From Stramenopiles sp. TOSAG23-3 (taxonomy: Eukaryota; Sar), in NCBI GenBank assembly GCA_900128585.1, contig LT642858.1, positions 1 to 10,015 of the forward strand: 10,015 bases of DNA, given 5' to 3'. Positions 1 through 7,906 of the stretch are shown here, piece after piece. The first letter of the stretch is position 1. Every line of letters begins with the position of its first letter. Position numbers and translations under genes: made by a program. The notes under the pieces are model-generated. The model was not told the DNA's origin. It saw only the letters and a program-made list of their open reading frames with translations, and did no database searches.

Positions 1-2
1 TT

Positions 3-74
<72 letters not shown>

Positions 75-119
75 TCCTTGTTTCTTTGTTTCTTTGTTTG
101 TTTGTTTGTTTCTTTTTTT
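1..119. repeat. TTTC tetranucleotide microsatellite with degenerate tail
   Basis: Positions 1-76 are 19 perfect copies of TTTC. From 77 to about 119 the array decays into TTTG and TTTC units and a T run. The array begins at base 1, so its true left edge lies outside the window. It is all pyrimidine on the + strand until the G-containing units. The same unit recurs at 8196-8274. Confidence 0.97.
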
Positions 120-797
120 TATTCGAAGCAAAAACCAAAGTGAAATACTTTATAATTAATTATAGGTAATAATAATAATTAGTATACAAATAAATTATAA
201 TTAACGTCCATAAAACAACCTTTTTCTATAGTAATTCTAAACACAAAACATAACGTTTAGTTTTTCATTTCTTATTTAACAGGTACATAGCATTTAAAAT
301 AAATAATTATTTAATAATCGATCGATCTGTTTACAACCACCAGAAGATAGAAGCAGCAGCAGCAAGGCAACAAGGTCATTCATCATAAATAAATAATTAT
401 ATTTATTTTTTTTATTATTATAGGATGGTAGTTACATCACCTTCTTCGTTCTTATTATTACATTGTATTTAGTTATAAGCTAAAAAAAATATATGAGCTA
501 TAATTTTTATTAATAATAAATAAAATCTCTTCTTCGTTCTTCTCTTCTTTCTTCTTTCTTCTTCGTCTTCTTCTTTTTTTCCTCTCCTCTATCTATATAT
601 AATAAATATGTAAAGTAGTACTTTTTACAATTCCAAGTTACAAGTGAAACAAACATTTCAATTGTTCAAAATTTGTGCAACAATCGAACAAATTAAGCTT
701 ACCATTTCAGAAACATCATAGTACACCATTAAACTTTTCTATTTCACTAAATTTCTCCCCCGTTTATTTATTCTTTTGACTTTTCGACAGTAAGTAA
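120..797. other. AT-rich intergenic spacer upstream of the MYB gene
   Basis: No supported gene is present. The DNA is very AT-rich, with TAAT, AATAAT and TTATTA strings, a short CAG run near 353-364, and a polypyrimidine tract of TTC/TCTT units at about 528-592. A pair of competing 6-bp inverted repeats lies around 661-691 (ATTGTT/AACAAT and TTGTTC/GAACAA). The polypyrimidine tract may belong to the MYB promoter, but nothing in the sequence proves this. Confidence 0.6.
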
Positions 798-986
798 CCG
801 ACCGACCGTCCCTGGCCCGGGCGCGCGCCCCGCAAAGTGCAACGTTTCTCTCTCTTTCTTTCCCCCTCCCGCCGCCTTGCCGAGCGCTGCCAACGCCCTG
901 CCCCCTCCCCATCCCGAAATAACACACACCCGCTCTAACACACGAACCACCCCAAATTATAAATAACCGCAGGCCGTTAACGCACA
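798..986 (+). promoter_or_regulatory. GC- and pyrimidine-rich leader/proximal promoter of the MYB gene
   Basis: Composition changes abruptly from AT-rich to GC-rich about 190 bases before the MYB start. The block holds CCGACCGACCG, a GGGCGCGCGCCCC core near 818-831, and a polypyrimidine run at about 846-870. CCGTTA at 974-979, just before the ATG, is the reverse complement of TAACGG, a canonical MYB-binding hexamer. The extent of promoter versus 5' UTR cannot be told without transcript data. Confidence 0.45.
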
Positions 987-2129
987 ATGTCTGGTATAGC
1001 TAGTAATAACGCAAAGGGTGCCGAGCACGACGCGTTGAACCAACCCACGGGCCCGGCGGGCTTGCTGGAGTACCCCGACTCGCCCACGAAGGAGTCTGTG
1101 CGGTGGACACCCGAAGAAGACGAGATGCTGAGGGCAGCCGTTGCATTGTACAAGGGAAAGAACTGGAAGAAAATTTCCGACTGCTTTGGGACGAAAAAGA
1201 CCGAGGTCCAGTGCCTTCAGCACTGGCGGAACGTCCTGAACCCGTGCGTCGTGAAAGGGAAGGGCTCGTGGACCCCGGAGGAGGATCACAAGCTGCAAAT
1301 GCTTGTGCAAAAGTATGGGAAGACAAAGTGGTCCTACATTGGAAAATTTTTGCCCGGTCGGATTGGAAAGCAGTGCCGTGAGCGATGGCACAACCACTTG
1401 AACCCAGACTTGACGAAGAAGCAGTGGACGCAGGAGGAGGAAACACTTATTATAGAACAGCGCGCGAAGCTTGGAAACCGTTGGGCGAAAATCGCGCGAA
1501 TGCTGCCAGGACGGAGCGACAACGACGTCAAGAACAGGTGGTACGCCTCCCTCCGAAAGAAAGTAGAAGGGGGAGGCGGCGTAGACAAGAAAGGAAAAGA
1601 CGGCGCACACAAAAAACAAAAGAAACAAAAAGGTCCGAAGAAAGGGAAAACGGGGGCGAAACGGAGCGGGAAAGGCGGGCTCGGAGCAGGGGGGAAGCGG
1701 AAGAAGAAAACGCCTGCCGGGTTGAAATTGAAGGCCGTCGACACGGGCGCGGCGCGGGAGAAGAAGTCTTCCCCCACGACCGTCCACGACACTCCAGAGG
1801 CGACGGACCACCACCTCCCACCGAGGAAACGATCCCGAATGATAAACGCGCAGCTGGTGTCTAAAACGGGAACGTCCACCCCAGTGCGGCGGTCAAAGGT
1901 CTGGGACCGGCCAACCATCCCGGGACTAGAAGACAACGTGTTTTCGCCCCCAACTAGCAGCGCCCTCAAGGAAATGGAAGGTGTTGCGTTTTTGCTGGCT
2001 GGGCTAGGGGGAGAGAACATGGACCCTTTCTCCTCCCCACAGCTTAAAATTTCTTCCAAAAAAGAAATATTTCGAACTCAAATGAAACAGGAAATGCTAG
2101 AATACTCACCATCAGCGTCAACGTACTGA
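987..2129 (+). CDS. Three-repeat (R1R2R3) MYB transcription factor, MYB3R/c-MYB type
   Basis: This 380-residue protein carries three consecutive MYB helix-turn-helix repeats: R1 at about 39-86 (Trp 40, 60, 80), R2 at about 92-140 (Trp 95, 115, 134) and R3 at about 144-191 (Trp 147, 166, 185). The repeat-3 recognition region contains LGNRWAKIA and LPGRSDNDVKNRW, diagnostic of the c-MYB/MYB3R class, which binds YAACNG DNA. Residues 193-261 form a Lys/Gly-rich basic stretch, and PPRKRSR at 278-284 looks like a nuclear localisation signal. At least seven SP/TP sites lie outside the repeats (Ser32, Thr242, Ser262, Thr269, Thr298, Ser320, Ser350, Ser374), typical of proline-directed kinase targets. 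In plants and animals such proteins control G2/M or proliferation genes; that role is inferred here. No upstream in-frame ATG competes with this start. No intron is evident. Confidence 0.95.
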   Translation: MSGIASNNAKGAEHDALNQPTGPAGLLEYPDSPTKESVRWTPEEDEMLRAAVALYKGKNWKKISDCFGTKKTEVQCLQHWRNVLNPCVVKGKGSWTPEEDHKLQMLVQKYGKTKWSYIGKFLPGRIGKQCRERWHNHLNPDLTKKQWTQEEETLIIEQRAKLGNRWAKIARMLPGRSDNDVKNRWYASLRKKVEGGGGVDKKGKDGAHKKQKKQKGPKKGKTGAKRSGKGGLGAGGKRKKKTPAGLKLKAVDTGAAREKKSSPTTVHDTPEATDHHLPPRKRSRMINAQLVSKTGTSTPVRRSKVWDRPTIPGLEDNVFSPPTSSALKEMEGVAFLLAGLGGENMDPFSSPQLKISSKKEIFRTQMKQEMLEYSPSASTY

Positions 2130-2240
2130 AGAAAGGAAATGATGAGGAGAGAAGGAAAGAGAGTAGTAAGAAAGAAAAAGGAAAAAAAAAAGAAGAAGAA
2201 GGAGGAGGACAGAAGAAGAAGGAAAGAAAGAAAGAAAGAG
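2130..2240 (+). repeat. Polypurine GAAA/GAAG/GGA tract just after the MYB stop
   Basis: Right after the stop codon the + strand is almost pure purine for about 110 bases. It is made of AAAGA, GAAG and GGA units and ends in GAAAGAAAGAAAGA near 2222-2238. It can be read as a short Lys/Arg/Glu-rich ORF from 2139, but this is a composition effect. It most likely lies in the MYB 3' UTR. It is the complement of the TTTC microsatellite unit seen elsewhere in the window. Confidence 0.8.
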
Positions 2241-3060
2241 CAAATTAATTGCCTTCGCCTTCGCGCACTTTTATATATATTGTTATACTGTGTATATGTA
2301 TTTAAATTATTTCCAATTTCTATCGTTTCATATTTTCCCTCCTTGATTGAAGCTGTAAGATGTCATGTTTTAAGAGCGTTATTAGAGAGAGAGGCATGTT
2401 ATATATATAGATACAGTAGTAAGAGCGCCTATTATTATTATAATTAAAATACACTGTAACTGTTTATTATCAGTACAGCACAGCAGTACAAACAGCTCCT
2501 TCCTTTAAAATAATATAGACTCTTCCATACTGTTACTGGTCCTGTTACTGTATTATCTCCAATGTATTACATTATTTTTTGTTTTTTTTACTCAAAAGCT
2601 AAAATGGCGACGAGACGACCACCGAACAACAAAAAAGATTTGAATGAAACCAAATAAGTCATAATTAAGGATATATATATATATGTAATAATTACATATG
2701 CTATTTATATATATTAGAGGTATATTGTATCACTTTTTTAATTATATTTAATATTGAGAAAGGATTTCATCTAAATTCCTATATACACAATGGTATAATA
2801 CTTCCAAAAGATCTCATACCATTATCTCTATAAACACATATCCTTAATTGTAGATGGTTTCTCTTCTCTTTCCTCCTTTCCAGCCCAGCCCTCGTCTGTG
2901 TAATTAATTATTGTGATATTTTATAGGAATTATTAATTAATAGTCCGTCCTATCTCTTATTGTATTAATTATAAATCACTCGCTGTCTTCTCTTGCTTCT
3001 TCTTAAACAGTATAGTAGTAACATTCTTCTTCATTTTTTTATTATATTTTTTTAAAGTTA
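2241..3060. other. AT-rich intergenic spacer between MYB and NUP93
   Basis: No supported gene. A variant polyadenylation hexamer ATTAAA at 2443-2448 is the best 3'-end candidate for the MYB transcript; no AATAAA lies nearby. CTGTTACTG is repeated directly around 2530-2550. An AT dinucleotide run lies at 2671-2684. A TTAA-bounded inverted repeat spans 2665-2847 and is listed separately. Pyrimidine tracts at about 2863-2882 and 2985-3005 precede the NUP93 gene. Confidence 0.6.
2663..2849. repeat. Inverted repeat with TTAA ends, possible small non-autonomous element
   Basis: A perfect 12-bp inverted repeat, AATTAAGGATAT at 2663-2674 and ATATCCTTAATT at 2838-2849, encloses about 163 bases. Inside it is a second 8-bp inverted repeat, AATGGTAT at 2789-2796 and ATACCATT at 2816-2823, with a 19-base loop. 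The outer arms contain TTAA at 2665-2668 and 2844-2847, as a target duplication of a TTAA-specific element would. The region has no coding potential. Chance pairing in AT-rich DNA is a real alternative. Confidence 0.35.
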
Positions 3061-3104
3061 GTAATAATAATAATAATAATAATATAATAATATTATTATT
3101 TTTT
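3061..3104. repeat. TAA trinucleotide microsatellite with palindromic end
   Basis: About eight TAA units run from 3062, followed by ATAATAATATTATTATT, which is self-complementary, and then a T run. It lies about 250 bases upstream of the likely NUP93 start codon. Confidence 0.9.
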
Positions 3105-3266
3105 TGATTTTCAATTTTTTATTATTACATATTTTTAATATAATATACTACACGATAAACATTAATTATTTTTTTATCATTCATACATCATTTGCGTCAG
3201 AGATAAAATTGAATGCATTTCTTATCAAAGTACCATCCAACCGAACGACGAACGAACGACTGACGT

Positions 3267-3349
3267 TTTGGACCGTGTTATTGTTTGTTTCTTTTTGTTC
3301 AACCAACAGAGACGTCCTTCCCTCCCCCCCCCCCCTCCTTCCTTCGCCC
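3267..3349 (+). promoter_or_regulatory. NUP93 leader with C12 run and possible 3' splice site
   Basis: A T-rich stretch followed by CAACCAACAG ends at 3309 and looks like a 3' splice acceptor, so a 5' UTR intron may end here. It is followed by a pyrimidine-only stretch containing 12 consecutive Cs (3324-3335), only 14 bases before the ATG. No convincing donor site was identified upstream, so the intron is tentative. Confidence 0.3.
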
Positions 3350-6139
3350 ATGTCCAACAACGTGCGCCCGACGGGGAACCAGCTGGACGCCCTGTTGAAC
3401 AAGTCCAAGGACTTGTTGTCAACCACAAGCGCGCCAAGACTGAAACGCGGGCTTGCTCAGATCGAGCTGGACTCGGAGAACTTTTATGGCCAGCAGATAA
3501 ACAGTTCGACGAACAGGGACGAGGCGGCCCGGCGGAAGGGCCTGATCCTCCTGGCGCAGAAGAAGATCGACACGGAGGCCCACGAGAAGGCCCATGAGCT
3601 CGTCGACCTGAAGAACAACACCGTGTCCATGGAAAGCTACGTCGCGGACACTGACATCGAGGGGCACCTGAAGCAGTACCACGACACCGTAATCGTTCAG
3701 GCGCTGAGAGACAGCATGAAAACGACCAACGTCCAGTACGAGCGCCGCGTCAGCCGGAAGCTGGGGGAGGACTGGAAGGCGGCCCAGAACGAGCTGCTGT
3801 CCGCGCTCGGGCAGCGCCAAGGGACCCTGTCGAACGTTCCCACGAACCAGCACTTTCAGCAGTCGTACGGCGGCCAGCCGCAGCTCGGCGACCGGCCCTC
3901 CTCCCTGGGCGCGCACCGCGTGCCCACCACGCCGCAGCCGCAGCAGCAGCAGTCGATGGCCCTGCTCGGGGACGGGTTCTCCTCCAATCCGCCGCGCCTG
4001 TCCCCGCGCGAGGGCGCGTACTTCGAGGTCGTCAAGCGGATGAACCGGATGCGCGTCCCAGGGAAGAACCTTCGGTACCCGATATTCACCCAGCTCTTGG
4101 ACGCGGAGCCGAACCACCTCGACAGCGAGGAGGACATCCAGCGCACGGAGTGCTGGGAGTTCCTGCAGTCGCTCGTGGGCGAGTCCGGGCACGCGACGAG
4201 CGTGCACGGGTACAACGGGCCGTCCCAGTCCGCGTACTTGACGAAGCGGAAGGACTGCCGGAACAAGCCGGAGGACCTGGTCTTCGTGACGCTGGACGAG
4301 GAGGGCGGCATGGGCCGGGTCCAGCAGAACTCGATAATCGAGAGAAACATTAGATACCTTGAGAAGTCCTGGCGGGCGGCGTGCCTGGACGACGATTCGG
4401 ACGGGATCGTCCCCCAGGACAAAATAGTTACGTACCTGAACAGCCCAGGAAAGCGGGACCCCTGGGGCATGGTCTACTGCTACCTCCGCTGCGGGGACGT
4501 CACGTCCGCGATCGCGCTGATGGACAAGATCAAGCTCCACCAGGCGGACACGAACATCGACACGCGCTACTGCTCGGACGACGAGATGGGGGCCGTGGTG
4601 ACCGCCCTCATGGTCTGGAAGGCCAAGCGGGAGGGGCGCGGCCCCGCCGTGCTCGAGGAGAAGCACATGAAGCAGATCGAGGAGGGGATCAACCAGGCCC
4701 GGGACTACAAGAAGGCGGTGCTGATCTACATCTGCCAGATCAACGGCGGCGGCCGGCAGACCAACACGGGGACGATGCCGAAGCAGCTAAAGAGTATCGA
4801 GAAGGAGATGCACGTGGAGGACATCATGTGGCGCCACCTGTGCGTCATTTTTGCGGACAAGCGGACGGTGTCGGAGTCCAGGGAGCCGTTCACGCTGGCG
4901 GATCTGGCCAACCTGATGACGAACCACTACGGCCCGGACCAGTTCCCGAACTACTTCATGGTCCTCCTGCTGTGCCTGAAGTTCGAGGATGCCCTGGCGC
5001 ACCTGTACGTCATCGGGCGGCGGATGGACGCTATTCATTTCGCCATCGCCCTGGACCACTACGGGCTGCTGCGGCGGGTGAACGAGGGCTCCGCGCTCAC
5101 CCGGAGGATCGCCAGCGGGGCGTACATCGATGAGCGGGAGAACTTTCAGCTGGGGCAGATGCTCTTCGACTACTTCGAGCCGCACTTCGGGTCCGAGCTC
5201 GGGGTCGAAATGGCGGCCGAGTACTTTGCGTTCCTCTCCCAGCCCTCGACGGGGACATCGGCGAGCATGCTGGGGACGGGGTCGATGTCGCACCTGAGCA
5301 TGTCGTCCGGGCACGACGAGCGGAACCGCTTCATGTCCCACCTGCTCGTCAAGGTGCCGGAGCGGCTCTTGACAAAGATGCTGATCGGGGACATCTTCGA
5401 CCGGCAAAACTCGTACCCCATGGAAGCGTACATCAGCGACAACGCCTCCGGGGGCGGGGTGGACCGGATCATGCGAATGGCCGCCCGCATTGCGGATGAA
5501 CAGGGGGCGTGGAACCGGGCAATCGTGCTCCACATGCGCTGCAAGCAGTACAATCGGGCAGTGGAGCTGGTCAACAACCAGCTGGGCCAGTCCATCGTAG
5601 AGCGGAGCAGCTCGGAGGCGAAGAAGACACATTTGCGCCTGGCGGCCGACATCCTGCAGTGGCTGGCCGAATCCGGCACCAAAGAGAAAGTCGACGACCG
5701 CAAGCTTACCACCCTGCACCTGCTGCTCGACATGGAGGAATTTTTCCAGCTTGCGTACAACCAGAACTACGACCAAGCGCTGCAGACGAACACGGCCGTC
5801 CTGTTCCCCATCAGCGGGGACGACGTCGAGCGCAGCGCCAAGCGCCAAAAGTTCAACCAGCTGGAAGAGCCGGTGACGAAGAACCTGGACGTCCTCTTGG
5901 TCTCGTACATGGGCTGCCTGGTCAAGTCCTACGAAGATGCCGTACAAAAGGTCCAAGGCGGTGGCGGGGGCTGGGGTACGACGACGACCAGGGCCTACAA
6001 CGACAAGCGGGACGAGACCATGCGAAGGGCAAAGGCGCTCATGAACTTTGCAAACCACGAGCTTCCCCAACAATTTAGACTGAAGCGCGAGACGCACGAA
6101 GAGCTGACCAATTTAGACATGAGGATTCAGTACGGTTGA
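3350..6139 (+). CDS. NUP93: Nuclear pore complex scaffold protein Nup93/Nic96
   Basis: Nup93 is an inner-ring scaffold nucleoporin that anchors the Nup62 channel complex and contacts Nup188/Nup205. The protein is 929 residues from the chosen ATG. Residues about 63-155 match the conserved N-terminal helical region, including DTDIEGHLK at 101-109. A Pro/Gln-rich linker at about 160-216 (QPQQQQ at 196-201) follows. The alpha-helical Nic96 domain fills about 220-925; landmarks are YFEVVKRMNRMR (224-235), WGMVYCYLRCGD (372-383), YFMVLLLCLKFEDALAHLY (535-553) and MEEFFQLAYNQNYDQAL (795-811). It is somewhat longer than human NUP93 (819), partly through the linker and a Ser/Gly/Met-rich insert at about 632-655. 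The frame is open to an ATG at 3104, but the extra 82 residues read from AT-rich DNA and a C12 run and do not resemble the family, so MSNNVRPTGNQLDALLNK is preferred. No introns; strongly GC-rich. Confidence 0.95.
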   Translation: MSNNVRPTGNQLDALLNKSKDLLSTTSAPRLKRGLAQIELDSENFYGQQINSSTNRDEAARRKGLILLAQKKIDTEAHEKAHELVDLKNNTVSMESYVADTDIEGHLKQYHDTVIVQALRDSMKTTNVQYERRVSRKLGEDWKAAQNELLSALGQRQGTLSNVPTNQHFQQSYGGQPQLGDRPSSLGAHRVPTTPQPQQQQSMALLGDGFSSNPPRLSPREGAYFEVVKRMNRMRVPGKNLRYPIFTQLLDAEPNHLDSEEDIQRTECWEFLQSLVGESGHATSVHGYNGPSQSAYLTKRKDCRNKPEDLVFVTLDEEGGMGRVQQNSIIERNIRYLEKSWRAACLDDDSDGIVPQDKIVTYLNSPGKRDPWGMVYCYLRCGDVTSAIALMDKIKLHQADTNIDTRYCSDDEMGAVVTALMVWKAKREGRGPAVLEEKHMKQIEEGINQARDYKKAVLIYICQINGGGRQTNTGTMPKQLKSIEKEMHVEDIMWRHLCVIFADKRTVSESREPFTLADLANLMTNHYGPDQFPNYFMVLLLCLKFEDALAHLYVIGRRMDAIHFAIALDHYGLLRRVNEGSALTRRIASGAYIDERENFQLGQMLFDYFEPHFGSELGVEMAAEYFAFLSQPSTGTSASMLGTGSMSHLSMSSGHDERNRFMSHLLVKVPERLLTKMLIGDIFDRQNSYPMEAYISDNASGGGVDRIMRMAARIADEQGAWNRAIVLHMRCKQYNRAVELVNNQLGQSIVERSSSEAKKTHLRLAADILQWLAESGTKEKVDDRKLTTLHLLLDMEEFFQLAYNQNYDQALQTNTAVLFPISGDDVERSAKRQKFNQLEEPVTKNLDVLLVSYMGCLVKSYEDAVQKVQGGGGGWGTTTTRAYNDKRDETMRRAKALMNFANHELPQQFRLKRETHEELTNLDMRIQYG

Positions 6140-6196
6140 AAGGCCTGGTCTGCGTTGGTGAGAAATTCATTTTATCATTACTCATAAAATGTGCTA

Positions 6197-6202
6197 AATA
6201 AA
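6197..6202 (+). terminator. Candidate polyadenylation signal of NUP93
   Basis: A canonical AATAAA hexamer lies 58 bases downstream of the NUP93 stop codon in AT-rich DNA. Its position fits a short 3' UTR, but such hexamers are common by chance in this composition. Confidence 0.4.
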
Positions 6203-6409
6203 TTCGTAGTATTATGATATAGTTGTTAATAATAATATGAGCCAATTTTTTGTTATTAGTATAAATTACCGCCGGTTTTATTAATAATAACAGCCAATTT
6301 TTTCTTGTTTTATTAATTTGACCGTAGTGCACACACCGTCAATTTCCTATAATACCAGTACGGGTACCTTACCCAACAGGTATAAAACCGTAAGCATACC
6401 GTTTTTAAT

Positions 6410-6415
6410 TTTATT
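6410..6415 (-). terminator. Candidate polyadenylation signal of the YeeE/YedE gene
   Basis: AATAAA on the minus strand about 75 bases beyond the stop codon of the minus-strand gene. Two more copies lie further on at 6308-6313 and 6277-6282, any of which could be used. Confidence 0.35.
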
Positions 6416-6490
6416 TTAACTACGAACATGGTTACTCCTAGAGATGAGAGGGCACGCTTTTTCTTAAATTAGAGCGTACCCGTTTTGAAC

Positions 6491-7729
6491 TCAAACATAC
6501 CCGGTGAGTGCAAAGTTCCATGTCACGCCAACCACAATCCCGCCTGCAAACATCGCCGGAACCCCAATGAAAGACTGAATCATCCCAATAGCGCAACCAG
6601 ATATTCCGTGGCCAGAGGTACATCCGGCTGCCATTCGTGCACCAAATATCATCAAGAACCCGCCAAGAATGGACGATGCAGGGGTAACACCGGGTGATTT
6701 GCCAAAGTCGCCGACCAAACTCTCCCAAAAAAAGGACCCGATGATTGCAAACCCACAGTATCCAAGCTGCCACCATTTTGCCACGCTCGGAGAAGCAAAC
6801 GATGCGATGTACGGGAAGTTTTTGCGCACACTTTTTGCGAAAGGAATGGCCCAGACGCTGGAGCATACTTGGTATGATGTCGCCGACCCCAGGAATGTCC
6901 CAATGACCAAAACTGCGGGAATTTGAAGAAGCCCAAGCAAAATTCCACAGGCAGACGACGGCAACGCAGGGCAGAGTAACGGATTGAACGATGACGGGTC
7001 GCAGATATCGGATGCCAGCGCACTTTGCAGACGCTCCGGAAGGTCTTTTCTCCAATCAACCAGAATCTCGAGGATAATCGCAAAAAGGATGCAGCCCACA
7101 CCCAGGCTCGTGGCAAACAGGTGGTAAGGTTTGTTGATAAACTTATCAAAATACACAAATTTGGTAGGGCCCTGGGGGCCTCTACGGAGCCAATACACCT
7201 CTATCCGTTGCTGCAACAAGCCATATATTAACGCGCCCAGTAAGCCCCCAGCAACCGTCAGCCCGGAGTTTTCAACCCCCGACCCAACCTGGGACAGAAC
7301 CATACCAGGGCACGCGCCAGCAATCGCCATGCCCATTCCTAAAACGAACGTCCCCGTGATAGTCCCAGTAAGCCAACCACGCGTGCGGGTCACGGACTCC
7401 CATGCTCTCCTGCAATCATCAAACTGTTTTGTGCAGGTACGCGACAGCACAGCAAGGCACAACGCTCCTGTGCCCATTGCTGCAAGAAACATTTTTAACA
7501 TGATGAAGTTCGTAAAGATGAACTGTTTTCGAATGATCAACGGCTCAAACACGTGGCTTTTAGCAAACGTTGACCCAAACACAAGCCCCATGCACACGGT
7601 GGTGACTGTAATCTGTAAAATCTGGCATGTTGTACGCTTGGCCTCGGGTTCGCTGTCGTCTTTGGAAGAGTCCTTGACGACACTTTTTTCTGTGTATGAT
7701 TCGTGTTTTTCCATCGTTCTTTGGCGCAT
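6491..7729 (-). CDS. YeeE/YedE family membrane transporter, TsuA-like (thiosulfate/sulfur uptake)
   Basis: This 412-residue, very hydrophobic protein belongs to the YeeE/YedE (DUF395, sulphur transport) family; bacterial TsuA imports thiosulfate. After a polar, presumably cytosolic N terminus (1-33), about nine membrane segments can be picked out (roughly 36-55, 70-95, 119-137, 152-172, 206-224, 261-282, 323-340, 352-368, 383-408). Both halves carry the family's cysteine-bearing signatures: GACPGM at 138-143 (Cys140) and GARMAAGCTSGHGISGC at 363-379 (Cys370, Cys379). In TsuA, conserved cysteines along the path relay thiosulfate by transient S-S/hydrogen bonding. Another start is possible at Met6 (7714). 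No clear targeting peptide is visible, so plasma membrane or an internal membrane are both open. It lies head-to-head with the rhodanese-persulfide dioxygenase gene, which supports a sulfur role. GC content is clearly lower than in NUP93. Exact substrate is inferred from the family. Confidence 0.9.
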   Translation of the reverse strand: MRQRTMEKHESYTEKSVVKDSSKDDSEPEAKRTTCQILQITVTTVCMGLVFGSTFAKSHVFEPLIIRKQFIFTNFIMLKMFLAAMGTGALCLAVLSRTCTKQFDDCRRAWESVTRTRGWLTGTITGTFVLGMGMAIAGACPGMVLSQVGSGVENSGLTVAGGLLGALIYGLLQQRIEVYWLRRGPQGPTKFVYFDKFINKPYHLFATSLGVGCILFAIILEILVDWRKDLPERLQSALASDICDPSSFNPLLCPALPSSACGILLGLLQIPAVLVIGTFLGSATSYQVCSSVWAIPFAKSVRKNFPYIASFASPSVAKWWQLGYCGFAIIGSFFWESLVGDFGKSPGVTPASSILGGFLMIFGARMAAGCTSGHGISGCAIGMIQSFIGVPAMFAGGIVVGVTWNFALTGYV

Positions 7730-7828
7730 ACCTGGTCCTGGGGATAGGGATAATATGCTTCTTTAAAGGTCAGAATTAGAATTAATGACCAATGTCTCCA
7801 AGGCGAAAGATATCTTTGGGATTATAAA

Positions 7829-7850
7829 CGTAAACGGTCGTAACAACGGT
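7829..7850 (+). promoter_or_regulatory. Tandem CGTAA(CA)ACGGT sites, MYB-like
   Basis: CGTAAACGGT at 7829-7838 is followed without a gap by CGTAACAACGGT at 7839-7850. Each copy contains AACGG, the core of MYB/MSA recognition sequences. The pair sits about 100-120 bases upstream of the minus-strand transporter start. Tandem duplication of a short site suggests a bound element. The binding factor is unknown. Confidence 0.35.
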
Positions 7851-7906
7851 TGGGTATAGTTTACGTGATTATATTGATCTAGTTTAAATTAGTCAAGGAG
7901 GTTCTT

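Larger units (their letters stand above)
6140..6490. other. Convergent 3' spacer between NUP93 and the sulfur transporter gene
   Basis: The two flanking genes end tail to tail. For NUP93 an AATAAA lies at 6197-6202, about 58 bases after the stop. For the minus-strand transporter, AATAAA on the minus strand reads as TTTATT at 6410-6415, about 75 bases past its stop, with further copies at 6308-6313 and 6277-6282. A direct repeat AGCCAATTTTTT occurs at 6240-6251 and 6292-6303. Small hairpins GGGTA/TACCC (6362-6366 and 6370-6374) and GGTAT/ATACC (6379-6383 and 6396-6400) sit near the transporter end. Confidence 0.6.

Noticed and set aside
815-835. E2F-like site in the GC-rich MYB leader
   Set aside because: The GGGCGCGCGCC block near GCAAAG does not fit the TTTSSCGC consensus on either strand.
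2139-2447. 102-codon ORF after the MYB stop with a Lys/Arg/Glu-rich start
   Set aside because: Its first third is the polypurine tract and the rest reads AT-rich spacer; no domain or family resemblance.
3104-3349. 82-residue hydrophobic N-terminal extension of Nup93
   Set aside because: Encoded by AT-rich and C-run DNA, unlike the GC-rich gene body; family similarity begins only after the ATG at 3350.
3419-4666. Long minus-strand ORF (415 codons) opposite NUP93
   Set aside because: Antisense shadow of a GC-rich gene; no family features, while the + strand frame is clearly Nup93.
4787-6097. Long minus-strand ORF (436 codons) opposite the 3' half of NUP93
   Set aside because: Another antisense shadow from third-position GC bias.
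7131-7766. Plus-strand ORF (211 codons) opposite the transporter gene
   Set aside because: The opposite frame has the conserved YeeE/YedE motifs and membrane segments; this one has none.
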